Source: Bacteroidota bacterium
Lineage (GTDB): Bacteria; Bacteroidota; Bacteroidia; Chitinophagales; LD1
DNA length: 64,000 nucleotides
Assembly (NCBI GenBank): GCA_018267365.1
Contig: JAFDYQ010000005.1
Location: 1 to 64,000 of the forward strand
Direction: 5' to 3'
Made by a program: the position numbers and the translations under genes. Under the pieces are notes generated by a model, which was not told the origin of the DNA, searched no databases, and was given only the letters and a program-made list of their open reading frames with translations. This document shows positions 14,707 through 24,355 of this stretch, piece after piece. Every line of letters starts with the position of its first letter. Within the stretch, counting starts at the first letter, position 1.

Positions 14707-15585
14707 TTAAGCTTTCGCAATAGTGACAGTACTGTCTATCTTGCTCACAAGACCTTGCAGTACATTGCCGGGACCTACCTCTATAAAATTTGTCGCACCG
14801 TCTGTGATCATATTCTTCACACTCTGTGTCCATAGTACCGGTGCTGTCAACTGAGCTATCAGATTAGCCTTGATAACTGCTGGATTGCTCTCTGCCTTAG
14901 CTGTATAGTTCTGATAGATCGGGCAGATAGGAGTAGTGAAGACTGCCTTCTCTATGCCAGCTGCCAGCTCCTCACGCGCAGGCTCCATCAGCGGCGAGTG
15001 AAATGCACCACCTACTTGCAGCTTCAGCACGCGGCGCACACCGGCAGCGGTCAGCTTCTCCATCGCTATATCTATTCCTTTTATAGAGCCTGAGATGACC
15101 AGCTGACCGGGACAGTTGTAGTTAGCAGGTACGACTATCTCCTCTGTGACAGAGCGGCAGATGTCCTCTACCTGCGCTTCGCTTTCATACTTTAGCACCG
15201 CAGCCATAGTAGATGGCACCGCCTCACAGGCCTTCTGCATAGCAGATGCGCGGATACTCACCAGCCGCAGCGCTTCGTCGAAGCTCATGGTCTTATTGGC
15301 CACCAGCGCAGAAAACTCTCCCAGAGAGTGACCCGCCACCATATCAGGGCGGAAACCATCTATCAGCAGCGCCGATATCACAGAATGTATGAATACAGCC
15401 GGCTGCGTGACCTTCGTCTGCTTGAGGTCCTCATCAGAACCTTCAAACATCACAGAAGATATACTGAAACCGAGTATCTCATCAGCCTTTTTGAAATATT
15501 CTTTGGCCAGGTCAGACTGCTCATAGAGGTCCTTGCCCATGCCCTTAAACTGACTGCCTTGTCCGGGGAAGATGTATGCGTTCAC
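14707..15585 (-). CDS. fabD: Malonyl-CoA:ACP transacylase
   Basis: A 292-residue enzyme that moves malonyl from CoA to acyl carrier protein for fatty-acid synthesis. It shows GQGSQ at 8-12, the nucleophile Ser87 in GHSLGE, and the catalytic His in GAFHSPLM near 195, ending with FIEVGPGNVLQGL. The length is normal for FabD. It lies upstream of folE on the same strand's reverse order, with a 25-base gap, and may be co-transcribed with it. Confidence 0.95.
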   Translation of the reverse strand: MNAYIFPGQGSQFKGMGKDLYEQSDLAKEYFKKADEILGFSISSVMFEGSDEDLKQTKVTQPAVFIHSVISALLIDGFRPDMVAGHSLGEFSALVANKTMSFDEALRLVSIRASAMQKACEAVPSTMAAVLKYESEAQVEDICRSVTEEIVVPANYNCPGQLVISGSIKGIDIAMEKLTAAGVRRVLKLQVGGAFHSPLMEPAREELAAGIEKAVFTTPICPIYQNYTAKAESNPAVIKANLIAQLTAPVLWTQSVKNMITDGATNFIEVGPGNVLQGLVSKIDSTVTIAKA

Positions 15586-15610
15586 GATCGTAGATAGATA
15601 GATTAAGTAA

Positions 15611-16195
15611 TTAACTCAGCTTAGCAGAGATGAGGTTAATAAACTCATTCCGCGTACTTTGATTCTGAAACTCGCCCGTGAAGGCCGAAGTAGTAGTCGT
15701 ACTATTCTGCTTCTGCACACCGCGCATCATCATGCAAAGGTGCTTGGCCTCTACCACCACTGCTACGCCCAGCGGCTCGAGTGTCTCCTGTATGCAGTCG
15801 CGTATCTGTATAGTGAGGCGCTCCTGCACCTGAAAACGACGTGAATAAACATCTACTATACGGGCCAGTTTGCTCAGACCTACTATTTTGCCATTGGGTA
15901 TATAGGCTACGTGTGCCCTGCCGTAGAAAGGTAACAAGTGATGCTCGCAGAGTGAGTAGAGCTCGATATCCTTCACGATCACCATCTGGTTGTGCTCCTC
16001 GTGGAATATGGCACCTCGCATGATCGCATGTGCATCCATCTTGTATCCCGACGCGAGGAAGTGCATCGCCTTTGACGCACGCTGTGGTGTCTTGAGCAGG
16101 CCTTCGCGTGTGATATCTTCACCCAGCCCTTTGAGTATCTTCTCATAGTGCAGGCTGATACGGGCTACTGATGCTTCATCAAAGTTTCTTTCCAT
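15611..16195 (-). CDS. folE: GTP cyclohydrolase I
   Basis: A 194-residue enzyme forming 7,8-dihydroneopterin triphosphate from GTP, the first step of folate and queuosine synthesis. Zinc ligands are visible in CEHHLLPF and KHLCMMMRG, and substrate residues in SLCEHH and [10 protein letters not shown]. The 12-base gap to the upstream queD gene and the shared product/substrate suggest an operon serving queuosine as well as folate. Confidence 0.95.
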   Translation of the reverse strand: MERNFDEASVARISLHYEKILKGLGEDITREGLLKTPQRASKAMHFLASGYKMDAHAIMRGAIFHEEHNQMVIVKDIELYSLCEHHLLPFYGRAHVAYIPNGKIVGLSKLARIVDVYSRRFQVQERLTIQIRDCIQETLEPLGVAVVVEAKHLCMMMRGVQKQNSTTTTSAFTGEFQNQSTRNEFINLISAKLS

Positions 16196-16207
16196 TTTCT
16201 TTTCGTT

Positions 16208-16615
16208 TTATTCGCCGTAGTATTCTACGTAAATATTCTCTGTCTCTACCAGCTTCACACAGTGCAGCTTGCAGTCTGTGAGGTGTGGCTCCATCCACTT
16301 CCATATCTGTATGGCCACATTCTCGGAGGTGCCAAGTTTATCCTTAAACTCGGGCACATCGAGGTTAAAGTTTTTGTGGTCCAGGCGGTCCACTATTTCC
16401 CGCTTCATGATCTTGCTCAGATGGTGTGCGTTGATCACAAAACCGGTTTCAGCATGCGGCACAGCCTTGACCGTGACATAGACATCAAAGTTATGCCCGT
16501 GGTAATGCTTATTGGCGCACTTGCCAAAAACCTCGCGGTTCTTTTCTTCGGACCATGATGGGATATAGAGCTTGTGCGCCCCATTGAAATGTTCTCTGCG
16601 TGTGAGGTAAACCAT
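16208..16615 (-). CDS. queD: 6-carboxytetrahydropterin synthase (QueD/PTPS family)
   Basis: A 135-residue protein. Zinc-binding His residues appear in REHFNGAHKL and HYHGHNF, with the catalytic Cys in FGKCANKHYHGHN. The enzyme converts dihydroneopterin triphosphate, the FolE product made by the next gene, to 6-carboxytetrahydropterin for queuosine. The size fits the family. Confidence 0.92.
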   Translation of the reverse strand: MVYLTRREHFNGAHKLYIPSWSEEKNREVFGKCANKHYHGHNFDVYVTVKAVPHAETGFVINAHHLSKIMKREIVDRLDHKNFNLDVPEFKDKLGTSENVAIQIWKWMEPHLTDCKLHCVKLVETENIYVEYYGE

Positions 16616-16696
16616 GATTTGATTTCGGATTTTTGACTGCCCGTCAGAGGCGGCTTCCCCGATTTCGGATGTGAAAGTACTACAAGTATATCAAAC

Positions 16697-18184
16697 TCAG
16701 AGCGTCCTGTTGCGCACCCACTTGCTTTCGCCAGTTTGTCCAGTACTTTTAGACGCAGAGCTTGCTTTAGGCTTACGCTCCAGTACATGAGCCGCTACCA
16801 GTGCCGCGATCTCCATCTCGGCAGGGTCTTCCTTTTTCAGGTACTCCGGCTTGAAGTGTTTTGCTACAAAGTGGGTATCAAACTTACCGCTCACAAAATC
16901 AGGATGCGTGATCACAAAAGCGCCGAACTGCAGCGTGTTCTTCACGCCGGTGATCTTATACTCCTGTATGGCGCGCAGCATGCGCTCTATAGCCTCTGTT
17001 CGGTCTTTGCCGTAGGCCACGAGCTTAGCTATCATCGGATCATAGTAGATCGGGATATCCATACCGGCCTCAAAACCATCATCCACACGGATGCCAGGCC
17101 CCTCGGGTTTTTTGTACTCCACCAGGCGGCCTATATCAGGCAGGAAATTATTGGTCGGGTCCTCTGCATACACGCGCAGCTCGAGCGCATGCCCACGTAT
17201 GGCCAGGTCCTCCTGAGTGAAGGACAACCGCTCCCCTCTCGCCACCTTGATCTGCTCCTTCACCAGGTCCACACCGCTGATCATCTCACTGACCGGGTGC
17301 TCCACCTGCAGGCGCGTATTCATCTCCAGAAAGTAGAAGTTCAACTCCTCATCCACCAGAAACTCCACTGTACCCGCACCGATATACGCGCAGGACCGGC
17401 CCACCATCACAGCCGCTTCTCCTATGGCCTTGCGCTTCTCCGGTGTCAGACAGGAGCTAGGGGCCTCCTCCACCACCTTCTGGTGGCGGCGCTGCACCGA
17501 ACACTCGCGCTCAAACACGTACACGATATTGCCATAGTTGTCGCCCAGTATCTGCACTTCTATATGCTTCGGCGAACCAACATATTTCTCTATAAAAACA
17601 CTGCCATCACCAAAGGCCGACAGCGCCTCGCTCTGCGCGCGCTGCATCTGTTCTGCCAGTTGATCCGCACTCTCCACCACACGCATACCCTTGCCACCAC
17701 CACCGGCAGAGGCCTTGATCAGCACAGGATAACCTATACGGTCACACAGCTCGCGTACCTCATCAGCCTTGTGTATGGCCCCATCGCTGCCGGGTACCAT
17801 CGGGATATTAAATTTCTTAGCTGCTTCCTTCGCAGAGAGCTTATCACCCATCACCTCTATCGCCTCAGGTGTAGGTCCGATAAAGGTGATCCCATTCTCC
17901 TCTACCAGTTTCGCAAAAGCCGCATTCTCCGAGAGGAAACCGTAACCGGGATGGATACCATCCACACCGAGCGTCTTGGCCACCTCCACTATTTTATCAC
18001 CACGCAGGTAGGAGTCCTTTGACGCCGGCGGGCCTATGCACACCGCCTCATCAGCGTAGCGTACGTGCGGCGAGTGCCTGTCAGCCTCGCTATAGACCGC
18101 CACGGTCTTGATACCCATCTCACGCGCCGAGCGCATCACGCGCAAGGCTATTTCGCCTCTGTTTGCTACCAGTATTTTCTTCAT
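16697..18184 (-). CDS. accC: Acetyl/propionyl-CoA carboxylase biotin carboxylase subunit
   Basis: A 495-residue ATP-grasp enzyme that carboxylates biotin on its carrier protein. The N-domain is MKKILVANRGEIA, the ATP loop ASAGGGGKGMRVV is near 165, and ECSVQRRHQKVVEEAPS and EMNTRLQVEHPVSE mark the active site. The C-terminal 35 residues are a Lys/Ser-rich extension past the normal end (about 450). No biotin carrier or carboxyltransferase gene is adjacent, so whether acetyl- or propionyl-CoA is served cannot be settled here. Confidence 0.92.
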   Translation of the reverse strand: MKKILVANRGEIALRVMRSAREMGIKTVAVYSEADRHSPHVRYADEAVCIGPPASKDSYLRGDKIVEVAKTLGVDGIHPGYGFLSENAAFAKLVEENGITFIGPTPEAIEVMGDKLSAKEAAKKFNIPMVPGSDGAIHKADEVRELCDRIGYPVLIKASAGGGGKGMRVVESADQLAEQMQRAQSEALSAFGDGSVFIEKYVGSPKHIEVQILGDNYGNIVYVFERECSVQRRHQKVVEEAPSSCLTPEKRKAIGEAAVMVGRSCAYIGAGTVEFLVDEELNFYFLEMNTRLQVEHPVSEMISGVDLVKEQIKVARGERLSFTQEDLAIRGHALELRVYAEDPTNNFLPDIGRLVEYKKPEGPGIRVDDGFEAGMDIPIYYDPMIAKLVAYGKDRTEAIERMLRAIQEYKITGVKNTLQFGAFVITHPDFVSGKFDTHFVAKHFKPEYLKKEDPAEMEIAALVAAHVLERKPKASSASKSTGQTGESKWVRNRTL

Positions 18185-18255
18185 GATCTTATTTTACCGC
18201 AAAAACGCCAAAGTGCAAAAATGATTTTCAAATATAGGAATGAATCAGCCATTAG

Positions 18256-19611
18256 TTACGACTCTGTTCCCACTAGCTCTCCCTCGCTCTTAGCTATGAT
18301 CACAGTCGCCAGACAGTTGCCAAGTACATTCACCGACGTACGCGCCATATCCATGATAGAGTCTACGCCAAAAATGACATAGATAGGCCACTCCGGCAAG
18401 TGGAAAGTAGCAACTGTACCGAGTAAGATCACAAATGATGCCTTGGCCACACCTGCCACACCCTTACTCGTGAGCATGAGCGTGAGAAGGATATATAGCT
18501 GCGTTGAGAAAGGCATATTAATACCCGCCGCCTGCGATACAAAGATGGCCGCGAGAGATAGATACAGCGTCGTCCCATCCAGGTTGAAAGAATATCCTAG
18601 AGGAAGTACGAATGAATATACCTTCTTATGCACACCGAGTTTCTCCATCGCACTCATAGCCTTCGGCAGCGCCGCATCAGAGCTGGCCGTAGCAAAGGCT
18701 ACTGAAACCGGCTCCTCTACAGCCTGTAGGAATTTCTTCACCGGCACTTTGAAGTAAAGCGCAATAGGCAGCAGCACCCCAAAGAGGAAAAACACCAACG
18801 CCCCCGCCAGCGTGAGCAGCAGCAGCCCAAAGTTTTTAAAGATACCCAGGCCCATCGTACCCACCGTGTAGGCTATCGCGCCACCCACTGCTACAGGTGA
18901 GAAGAGCATGACCAGATTGGTCAGTTTAAACATTACCTCCGATAGAATTTCCGCAAAGCGGACGACCGGCTTTTTGTATTCCTCTGCGCACATCGATACT
19001 GCGATGGCAAAGAGAATGGAGAATACCACTACCTGGAGTACATTATTTTCTGAAATTGCCTTTGCAATATTCTCAGGGACTATCTCGTAGAGCCGGAAGT
19101 GCTTGCCGGCCTCCGGCAGCGCATCGGGCTTCTCGATAGTGACGGGTTTGGCTATACCCGCTCCTGCCTGTGTGAAATTGATCGCTGCCAGGCCAATAAA
19201 TAAGGCCAGCGTAGTGACGATCTCAAAGTAGATGATGGCTTTGAGGCCCATACGACCCACCTGCTTCAGGTCAGAGTGGCCTGCAATACCTACTACCAGT
19301 GTACCGAAGAGCAACGGCGCTATGATCATCTTGACCAGCCGGAGAAATATCTTTCCGAAAACATTTAGCTCTTTGGCCAGATCAGGGAAATCTACACCTA
19401 GTACCACGCCGGTGATCATGGCTATAAATACCCAAATGGTGAGCGATCGGGCCCGCCAACCGTACCATAGCAGCGGTAACAGGCAGACCACCCGAATGCC
19501 GGTATAAAGCGACGACCCAAGATCAGCTATGCCACCTATCTGCAGCCATATGACCAAAACTATAATAAGACCTGCTAACAGGGCTATATTGCGCCAGAGA
19601 TGATGCTTCAT
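18256..19611 (-). CDS. Dicarboxylate/amino acid:cation symporter (DAACS family)
   Basis: A 451-residue inner-membrane transporter with about eight membrane helices and two re-entrant loops. Family signatures are the Ser-rich loop FATASSDAALPKAM and NLDGTTLYLSLAAIF, which bind substrate and sodium. It resembles GltP/GltT/DctA; substrate (glutamate, aspartate or C4-dicarboxylate) is not resolvable. ATG 19611 (MKHHLWRN) is preferred; an in-frame ATG 45 bases upstream would add a polar leader. Confidence 0.9.
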   Translation of the reverse strand: MKHHLWRNIALLAGLIIVLVIWLQIGGIADLGSSLYTGIRVVCLLPLLWYGWRARSLTIWVFIAMITGVVLGVDFPDLAKELNVFGKIFLRLVKMIIAPLLFGTLVVGIAGHSDLKQVGRMGLKAIIYFEIVTTLALFIGLAAINFTQAGAGIAKPVTIEKPDALPEAGKHFRLYEIVPENIAKAISENNVLQVVVFSILFAIAVSMCAEEYKKPVVRFAEILSEVMFKLTNLVMLFSPVAVGGAIAYTVGTMGLGIFKNFGLLLLTLAGALVFFLFGVLLPIALYFKVPVKKFLQAVEEPVSVAFATASSDAALPKAMSAMEKLGVHKKVYSFVLPLGYSFNLDGTTLYLSLAAIFVSQAAGINMPFSTQLYILLTLMLTSKGVAGVAKASFVILLGTVATFHLPEWPIYVIFGVDSIMDMARTSVNVLGNCLATVIIAKSEGELVGTES

Positions 19612-19697
19612 CGGCACAAAATAGGAAAATCTCCTATCAGGAAGCTGCAATGGCAAAACAGGCGCGAAAAATACCCGTTATGGTTTAACTTCACATC

Positions 19698-20102
19698 ATG
19701 ATTATACCCGGCATATCCAGCAGAGTGACACCACAGCGGCAGGCGCTGACATGCCTCGGCCTCTCACTGATCGCCATGGTGATCTGCCATTTTGCTTTTG
19801 CCGGTACGGCTACAGAATTTCTGGCAGCATTTAGCGGCATCATGTTTTACTCTCTTATGAATCCTGTCCTATCCATTTTTCACGAATCTTTTGTGAAGTA
19901 CACCTGGCCTTCATGGCTCTATTACATTGGTCTGCTCATACTTTTGCTGCTCGCGGCACGCTACATCTCCGGTACCAGTATATGGGCGCTACCGGAGTAC
20001 CGCATGATGCTGGGCAGTATTGTAGCCTTCTACCTCATCACCAGTATCATGGTACGTGTGATACGTGCTATCTGGGAGTTTGCAGAGAGTGACGAGGGCT
20101 GA
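19698..20102 (+). CDS. Small four-helix membrane protein
   Basis: A 134-residue hydrophobic protein with about four membrane segments (about 16-36, 40-60, 72-90, 104-125), ending in EFAESDEG. No family is recognised. It is divergent from the symporter gene and 62 bases upstream of rpe, so it may share a promoter with the latter. Confidence 0.7.
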   Translation: MIIPGISSRVTPQRQALTCLGLSLIAMVICHFAFAGTATEFLAAFSGIMFYSLMNPVLSIFHESFVKYTWPSWLYYIGLLILLLLAARYISGTSIWALPEYRMMLGSIVAFYLITSIMVRVIRAIWEFAESDEG

Positions 20103-20164
20103 TAACCACTTTCTGGTGGCTGTCTGTATTTTTTATTATCCTTACAGTCTATAGTTTATCCGAT

Positions 20165-20824
20165 ATGAGCATCATAGTCGCCCCATCTGTTTTGTCTGCT
20201 GATTTTGCCCATCTGGGCAGGGATATAGATATGCTGAATAGCAGCGAGGCGGAGTGGATACACATAGATGTAATGGACGGCTCCTTTGTGCCCAATATCT
20301 CTTTTGGTTTTCCCATCCTTCAGGCTATCCGCAAAAGGACTAAAAAATATTGCGATGTGCATCTGATGATCGTACAGCCTGAGCGGTATATCAAACAGTT
20401 TAAAGATGCCGGTGCGGATAGCCTGACCATACATCTGGAGGGCAATGTACACCTGGACTCGGTGATCCGTGAGATCAAAGCACACGGCCTCTCTGCAGGC
20501 GTAGCGATTAATCCTGCTACACCGGTGAGTGAGCTGAAAGAAGTGATCAGCCTGATAGATGTGGTGCTGGTGATGAGCGTCAATCCGGGATTTGGCGGCC
20601 AGAAATTCATACCCAATGCGCTGAATAAAGTACGCGAGACTCGTGACCTGATAGGCCAGTCAGGCTCCAAGACTAAAATAGAGGTAGATGGCGGTGTGGG
20701 GCTGGACAATGCTAAAAACCTGATAGAAGCCGGTGCTGATGTACTGGTAGCCGGCAATGCAGTCTTCGGCGCCAGCGACCCGGTAAAGACTATTTTTGAT
20801 ATAAAGCATGCCGCCTCGAAATAA
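20165..20824 (+). CDS. rpe: Ribulose-phosphate 3-epimerase
   Basis: A 219-residue TIM-barrel enzyme interconverting ribulose-5-P and xylulose-5-P. All signature residues are present: Ser in PSVLSADF, HIDVMDG, DVHLMI, MSVNPGFGGQ and EVDGGV. It is the canonical pentose-phosphate enzyme; a second, divergent copy fused to CBS domains lies at 41316-42317. A TonB receptor gene follows after 30 bases. Confidence 0.96.
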   Translation: MSIIVAPSVLSADFAHLGRDIDMLNSSEAEWIHIDVMDGSFVPNISFGFPILQAIRKRTKKYCDVHLMIVQPERYIKQFKDAGADSLTIHLEGNVHLDSVIREIKAHGLSAGVAINPATPVSELKEVISLIDVVLVMSVNPGFGGQKFIPNALNKVRETRDLIGQSGSKTKIEVDGGVGLDNAKNLIEAGADVLVAGNAVFGASDPVKTIFDIKHAASK

Positions 20825-20854
20825 AATCAACGTATAGCCGTTTCAGCCACGAAA

Positions 20855-23407
20855 ATGTCCAGACTCTCTATTCTTTTTTTGTTTCTCCTGTGTGCCGTGC
20901 GCGCCTTTGCGCAAGATCTGGCTACTATCACCGGCGCTGTGGCAGATGAATATGGCAAACCGCTCGAGCTGGTGAATGTGGTAGTAAAGGAGAATCAAAA
21001 ATACTTCACGTCTACTGATTCCCTGGGCCGCTATACTCTAAAAGTGCCTGCCGGCAAACGAATAACCATCTTATTTAGTTATCTCACCAAAACGATTTAC
21101 GCTACCACTATCCTGCCGCTCAAGGGTGATGAGAAGCAGATATCCTTTCAGGTACAGAGTGCTATCAATGTAGTACCAGAGGTAGTGGTAACGGATCAAG
21201 GCAACCGGCGAGAGGATCTATCCAATATCAAGGTGCACGAGGTCATGATACCCAACCTGGATGGCGGCATAGAAAACTATCTGGCAGCACAGTCACTGGG
21301 GGTCAATAAATCTAATGAGCTCAGCTCAAACTACTCCGTGCGCGGTGGTAGCTATGATGAGAACCTGGTCTACGTCAATGATTTTGAAATATACCGCCCG
21401 TACCTGATGCGCTCGGGGCAGCAGGAGGGTCTTTCTTTTGCCAATCCTAACCTGGTGAGCAATATCAAATTCTCGTCTGGTGGATGGCAGGCAAAATATG
21501 GAGACAAAATGTCTTCAGTGATGGATGTGACCTACAAGCGGCCTACTACCTGGGGCGGGTCAGTGACTGCCAGCCTAATGGGCCTGGCGGCGCACGTAGA
21601 AGGAGCCTCAAAGGATCCCCGCAAATTTTCCTTTCTTTTTGGCATCAGGCAGAAGAGTAGCCAGTATATCCTCGGCACATTGGATACCAAGGGCCAATAT
21701 TCGCCCAGTTTTATAGACGCGCAGTTCTTTGCGACCACTAATATCAGTAGCCAGGTATCTCTGGAGATCATCAGCAATGTGGCCCGCAATCAATTTAAGT
21801 TTATACCTGATGACCGTACCACTAAGTTTGGCACTGTAAGTACGGTAAAGCAGCTGGAGATGGCATTTGAGGGCCAGGAACTGGACAACTTCATGGCTGT
21901 GACCAATGGCCTGTCACTCGTACTGAAACCGGTAGAGAATCTGAAGATCAAATTTCTCGGCTCAGTGTACAATGATCTGGAGCACGAAAACTTTGATATA
22001 CTGGCAGACTACCGCATAGGCGACGTAGAGAGTGATCCGAGCAAGAGCAACTATGGAAAAGTGACCAACTACAATGGTATAGGTGGTATACAAAACTGGG
22101 GCCGCAATACGCTCTACATAGACGTCTATACGGCTGCTACACGCGGTTCATGGTTTGCCAGACACCATAACCTACAGTGGGGCCTGGACTACAAGCATGA
22201 GGAGATACAGGACAAACTCTCTGAATGGGATAGGCTAGACTCGGCCGGTTATTCGCTGCCATTTACAGCTGGCGGGCAGAAAAATTTCTATGGTGATAGT
22301 GTGCCGCTGAATGATTATGCTGTAATAGGTGTGGATCGCTTGCTGAAAAGTACATTTCACCTGAGCAGCAACCGTGTCAATGCCTTTATACAAGACACGT
22401 GGAGATTTGGAGATACGTCACGATTCAGCCTGAACTACGGTGTGCGATTTCAATACTGGGATGCCAATAAAGAACCTATCGTGACACCCCGCGCCCAGCT
22501 ATCGATCAAGCCATCCGTCAAAAAAGATATCATCCTTACTTTTGCAGGTGGCCTATATTACCAGCCGCCATTTTATAGAGAGATGCGCGACTCTGCCGGC
22601 CACGTGAATACGCACCTGCGCGCGCAGAAATCTGCGCATGCCGTGATGGGATTCAACTATGCCTTCAAAGCCTGGGGCAGGCCGTTTAGTTTTGTGATGG
22701 AGGGCTACTATAAGTATCTATGGGATATCGTATCCTTTGACTATGACAATACACTGATACGCTACTCCGGGCAGAATAATGCCAAGGGATACGCGGCCGG
22801 TGTGGATATGCGCCTCAATGGCGAACTGGCAGAGGGGGCCGAGTCATGGATCAGCCTCTCTCTCATGAATACTCAGAATATGATACAGGGAGCGACTAAA
22901 ACTGCCTATCTGGACTCTGCCGGCAAAGAGGTGACGGTAGTAAATAGCGTAACCAAGCCAACGATCACAGATACCGTGACCAGATCTGTAGGATGGCAGC
23001 CACGCCCTACCAATCAACTGGTGACTTTCAATCTTTTCTTTCAAGACTACATACCCAAGTGGCCGTTCATCCGATTTAATCTAAATCTCGCTTTCGGCTC
23101 GGGAGTCCCGGTCAAAGCACCAACAGTAGACTATTATACACCAAAGTTTACTCTGCCCTTCTATAAGCGCGTGGACATGGGTTTTGCAGCACAACTGTGG
23201 AATCCGAAGTGGGCAAAGAAGAAAACCAAGGCCAGCAAAGCATTTAAATCTGTCTGGCTGAGCCTGGATGTGCTCAATATCTTTGATATCCAGAATGTGG
23301 TATCCTATCTATGGATCAAGGATTTCTATAATAATCAATACGCTGTACCAAATAACCTGACTGGCCGTAGGGTAAATCTCAAAGTGGTATTCAACTTTGG
23401 CAGCTAG
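20855..23407 (+). CDS. TonB-dependent outer-membrane receptor with CarboxypepD_reg-like domain
   Basis: An 850-residue protein: signal peptide (MSRLSILFLFLLCAVRAFAQ), a carboxypeptidase-regulatory-like domain at about 24-105 (ITGAVADEYGKPLELVNVVV), a plug (YSVRGGSYDENLVYVNDFEI near 165) and a beta-barrel ending RRVNLKVVFNFGS with a terminal aromatic pattern. No SusD partner is nearby, so it is not a classic polysaccharide locus; the ligand is unknown. Its stop TAG shares CTAG with the convergent acetyltransferase stop. Confidence 0.92.
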   Translation: MSRLSILFLFLLCAVRAFAQDLATITGAVADEYGKPLELVNVVVKENQKYFTSTDSLGRYTLKVPAGKRITILFSYLTKTIYATTILPLKGDEKQISFQVQSAINVVPEVVVTDQGNRREDLSNIKVHEVMIPNLDGGIENYLAAQSLGVNKSNELSSNYSVRGGSYDENLVYVNDFEIYRPYLMRSGQQEGLSFANPNLVSNIKFSSGGWQAKYGDKMSSVMDVTYKRPTTWGGSVTASLMGLAAHVEGASKDPRKFSFLFGIRQKSSQYILGTLDTKGQYSPSFIDAQFFATTNISSQVSLEIISNVARNQFKFIPDDRTTKFGTVSTVKQLEMAFEGQELDNFMAVTNGLSLVLKPVENLKIKFLGSVYNDLEHENFDILADYRIGDVESDPSKSNYGKVTNYNGIGGIQNWGRNTLYIDVYTAATRGSWFARHHNLQWGLDYKHEEIQDKLSEWDRLDSAGYSLPFTAGGQKNFYGDSVPLNDYAVIGVDRLLKSTFHLSSNRVNAFIQDTWRFGDTSRFSLNYGVRFQYWDANKEPIVTPRAQLSIKPSVKKDIILTFAGGLYYQPPFYREMRDSAGHVNTHLRAQKSAHAVMGFNYAFKAWGRPFSFVMEGYYKYLWDIVSFDYDNTLIRYSGQNNAKGYAAGVDMRLNGELAEGAESWISLSLMNTQNMIQGATKTAYLDSAGKEVTVVNSVTKPTITDTVTRSVGWQPRPTNQLVTFNLFFQDYIPKWPFIRFNLNLAFGSGVPVKAPTVDYYTPKFTLPFYKRVDMGFAAQLWNPKWAKKKTKASKAFKSVWLSLDVLNIFDIQNVVSYLWIKDFYNNQYAVPNNLTGRRVNLKVVFNFGS

Positions 23408-23844
23408 AGTACCGCACCGAGCTTTTTCTGCATGTGATAGTGCTTTATGCCGACCTCTATAAATTCGGCTCCTATGGTCTCATATCCGAGCGCTTTATAA
23501 AATGGAGCAGCCACTGCACGTGCATGGCAATGCATAATTGTAAAACCTTCCTTCTTGGCATATTCCTCGGCGTAGCGAGCAAGAGCCTTGCCTATACCTC
23601 GCCCCTGCTCAGCATCATCTACCGCTACCTGCCGCATTTGTATCGAGCCACGGCCTGAGTCAGTCAGGGTAAGGGTGGCCAGTATCTCCTCTCCACGAAA
23701 TATTCCGATATGCACATCGGCTTTATCTCGCGCCAGATCTGCCGCACTGAATGTCAAGCCTAGCGGTATACGGAGTATCTTATAGCGCAGCAGCAGCGAT
23801 AGCAGGTACTCGGGGTCTGATTGCCGGAATGTTCTGATCTCCAC
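23404..23844 (-). CDS. GNAT family N-acetyltransferase
   Basis: A 146-residue protein starting at GTG 23844 (VEIRTFRQSDPEYLLSLL). The acetyl-CoA loop is MRQVAVDDAEQGRGIGKALA, followed by the late-strand pattern HCHARAVAAPFYKALGYE typical of ElaA/YjcF-like GNATs. The GTG start lies 11 bases after the CBS gene stop. The longer ATG frame from 23940 would lie inside the CBS gene and adds an Arg/His-rich leader with no family match. Substrate unknown. Confidence 0.85.
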   Translation of the reverse strand: MEIRTFRQSDPEYLLSLLLRYKILRIPLGLTFSAADLARDKADVHIGIFRGEEILATLTLTDSGRGSIQMRQVAVDDAEQGRGIGKALARYAEEYAKKEGFTIMHCHARAVAAPFYKALGYETIGAEFIEVGIKHYHMQKKLGAVL

Positions 23845-23855
23845 AGCAGCCCTAT

Positions 23856-24275
23856 TTATCCGTAGTAAGCTACGAGCTGAGCCAGGTCCTTGACAGTAGT
23901 GATGCCTACCAGCGTACCATTGTCTACTACCGGCAGGCACTGTATTTTGCTGTCATAAAAAGTCTTAGCCACCTTGCGAATAGACTCGGTGGGAGCTACA
24001 GTCACCGGATCTTTGGTCATGATATCGGTGATATTCATAGACTTGTCTATCTCCTCGCTATTAAACTTCATGTCCTTATACTTAGGATCATAAAAGAGTT
24101 TCATCAGGTCATTGGAGCTAATGATGCCTATGACATTTCCCTTGCCATCCACTACCGGCAGGTGGTGCATGTTGTGCTTTGAGAAAAGCTCCAGCACTTC
24201 GGAGAAATTGTGAAACTGATTGGCCACTACTACAGTACGGCTCATAATGGTAGATACAGGATCGTTGACTTCCAT
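23856..24275 (-). CDS. CBS-domain pair protein
   Basis: A 139-residue protein made of two CBS motifs: PVSTIMSRTVVVANQFHN with HHLPVVDGKGNVIGIISSND, then ITDIMTKDPVTVAPTESIRK with CLPVVDNGTLVGITTVKDL. Stand-alone CBS pairs bind adenine nucleotides and act as energy sensors. Probably co-transcribed with the acetyltransferase downstream. Confidence 0.9.
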   Translation of the reverse strand: MEVNDPVSTIMSRTVVVANQFHNFSEVLELFSKHNMHHLPVVDGKGNVIGIISSNDLMKLFYDPKYKDMKFNSEEIDKSMNITDIMTKDPVTVAPTESIRKVAKTFYDSKIQCLPVVDNGTLVGITTVKDLAQLVAYYG

Positions 24276-24355
24276 GGAGATGGGGATTTGAATTGTGATT
24301 TAAGTTTAGCTGAAAAATAAAAAATTCGGCTTAATATAGTGCACTAATTTTCGTC

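Noticed and set aside
16736-18022. A 428-codon open frame opposite accC
   Set aside because: It is antisense to a clear biotin carboxylase and very rich in His/Leu/Arg, typical of a shadow frame in a GC-richer gene.
23845-23940. N-terminal extension of the GNAT acetyltransferase from an upstream ATG
   Set aside because: It would lie inside the CBS-domain gene and adds an unlikely Arg/His-rich leader; GTG 23844 starts the known fold.
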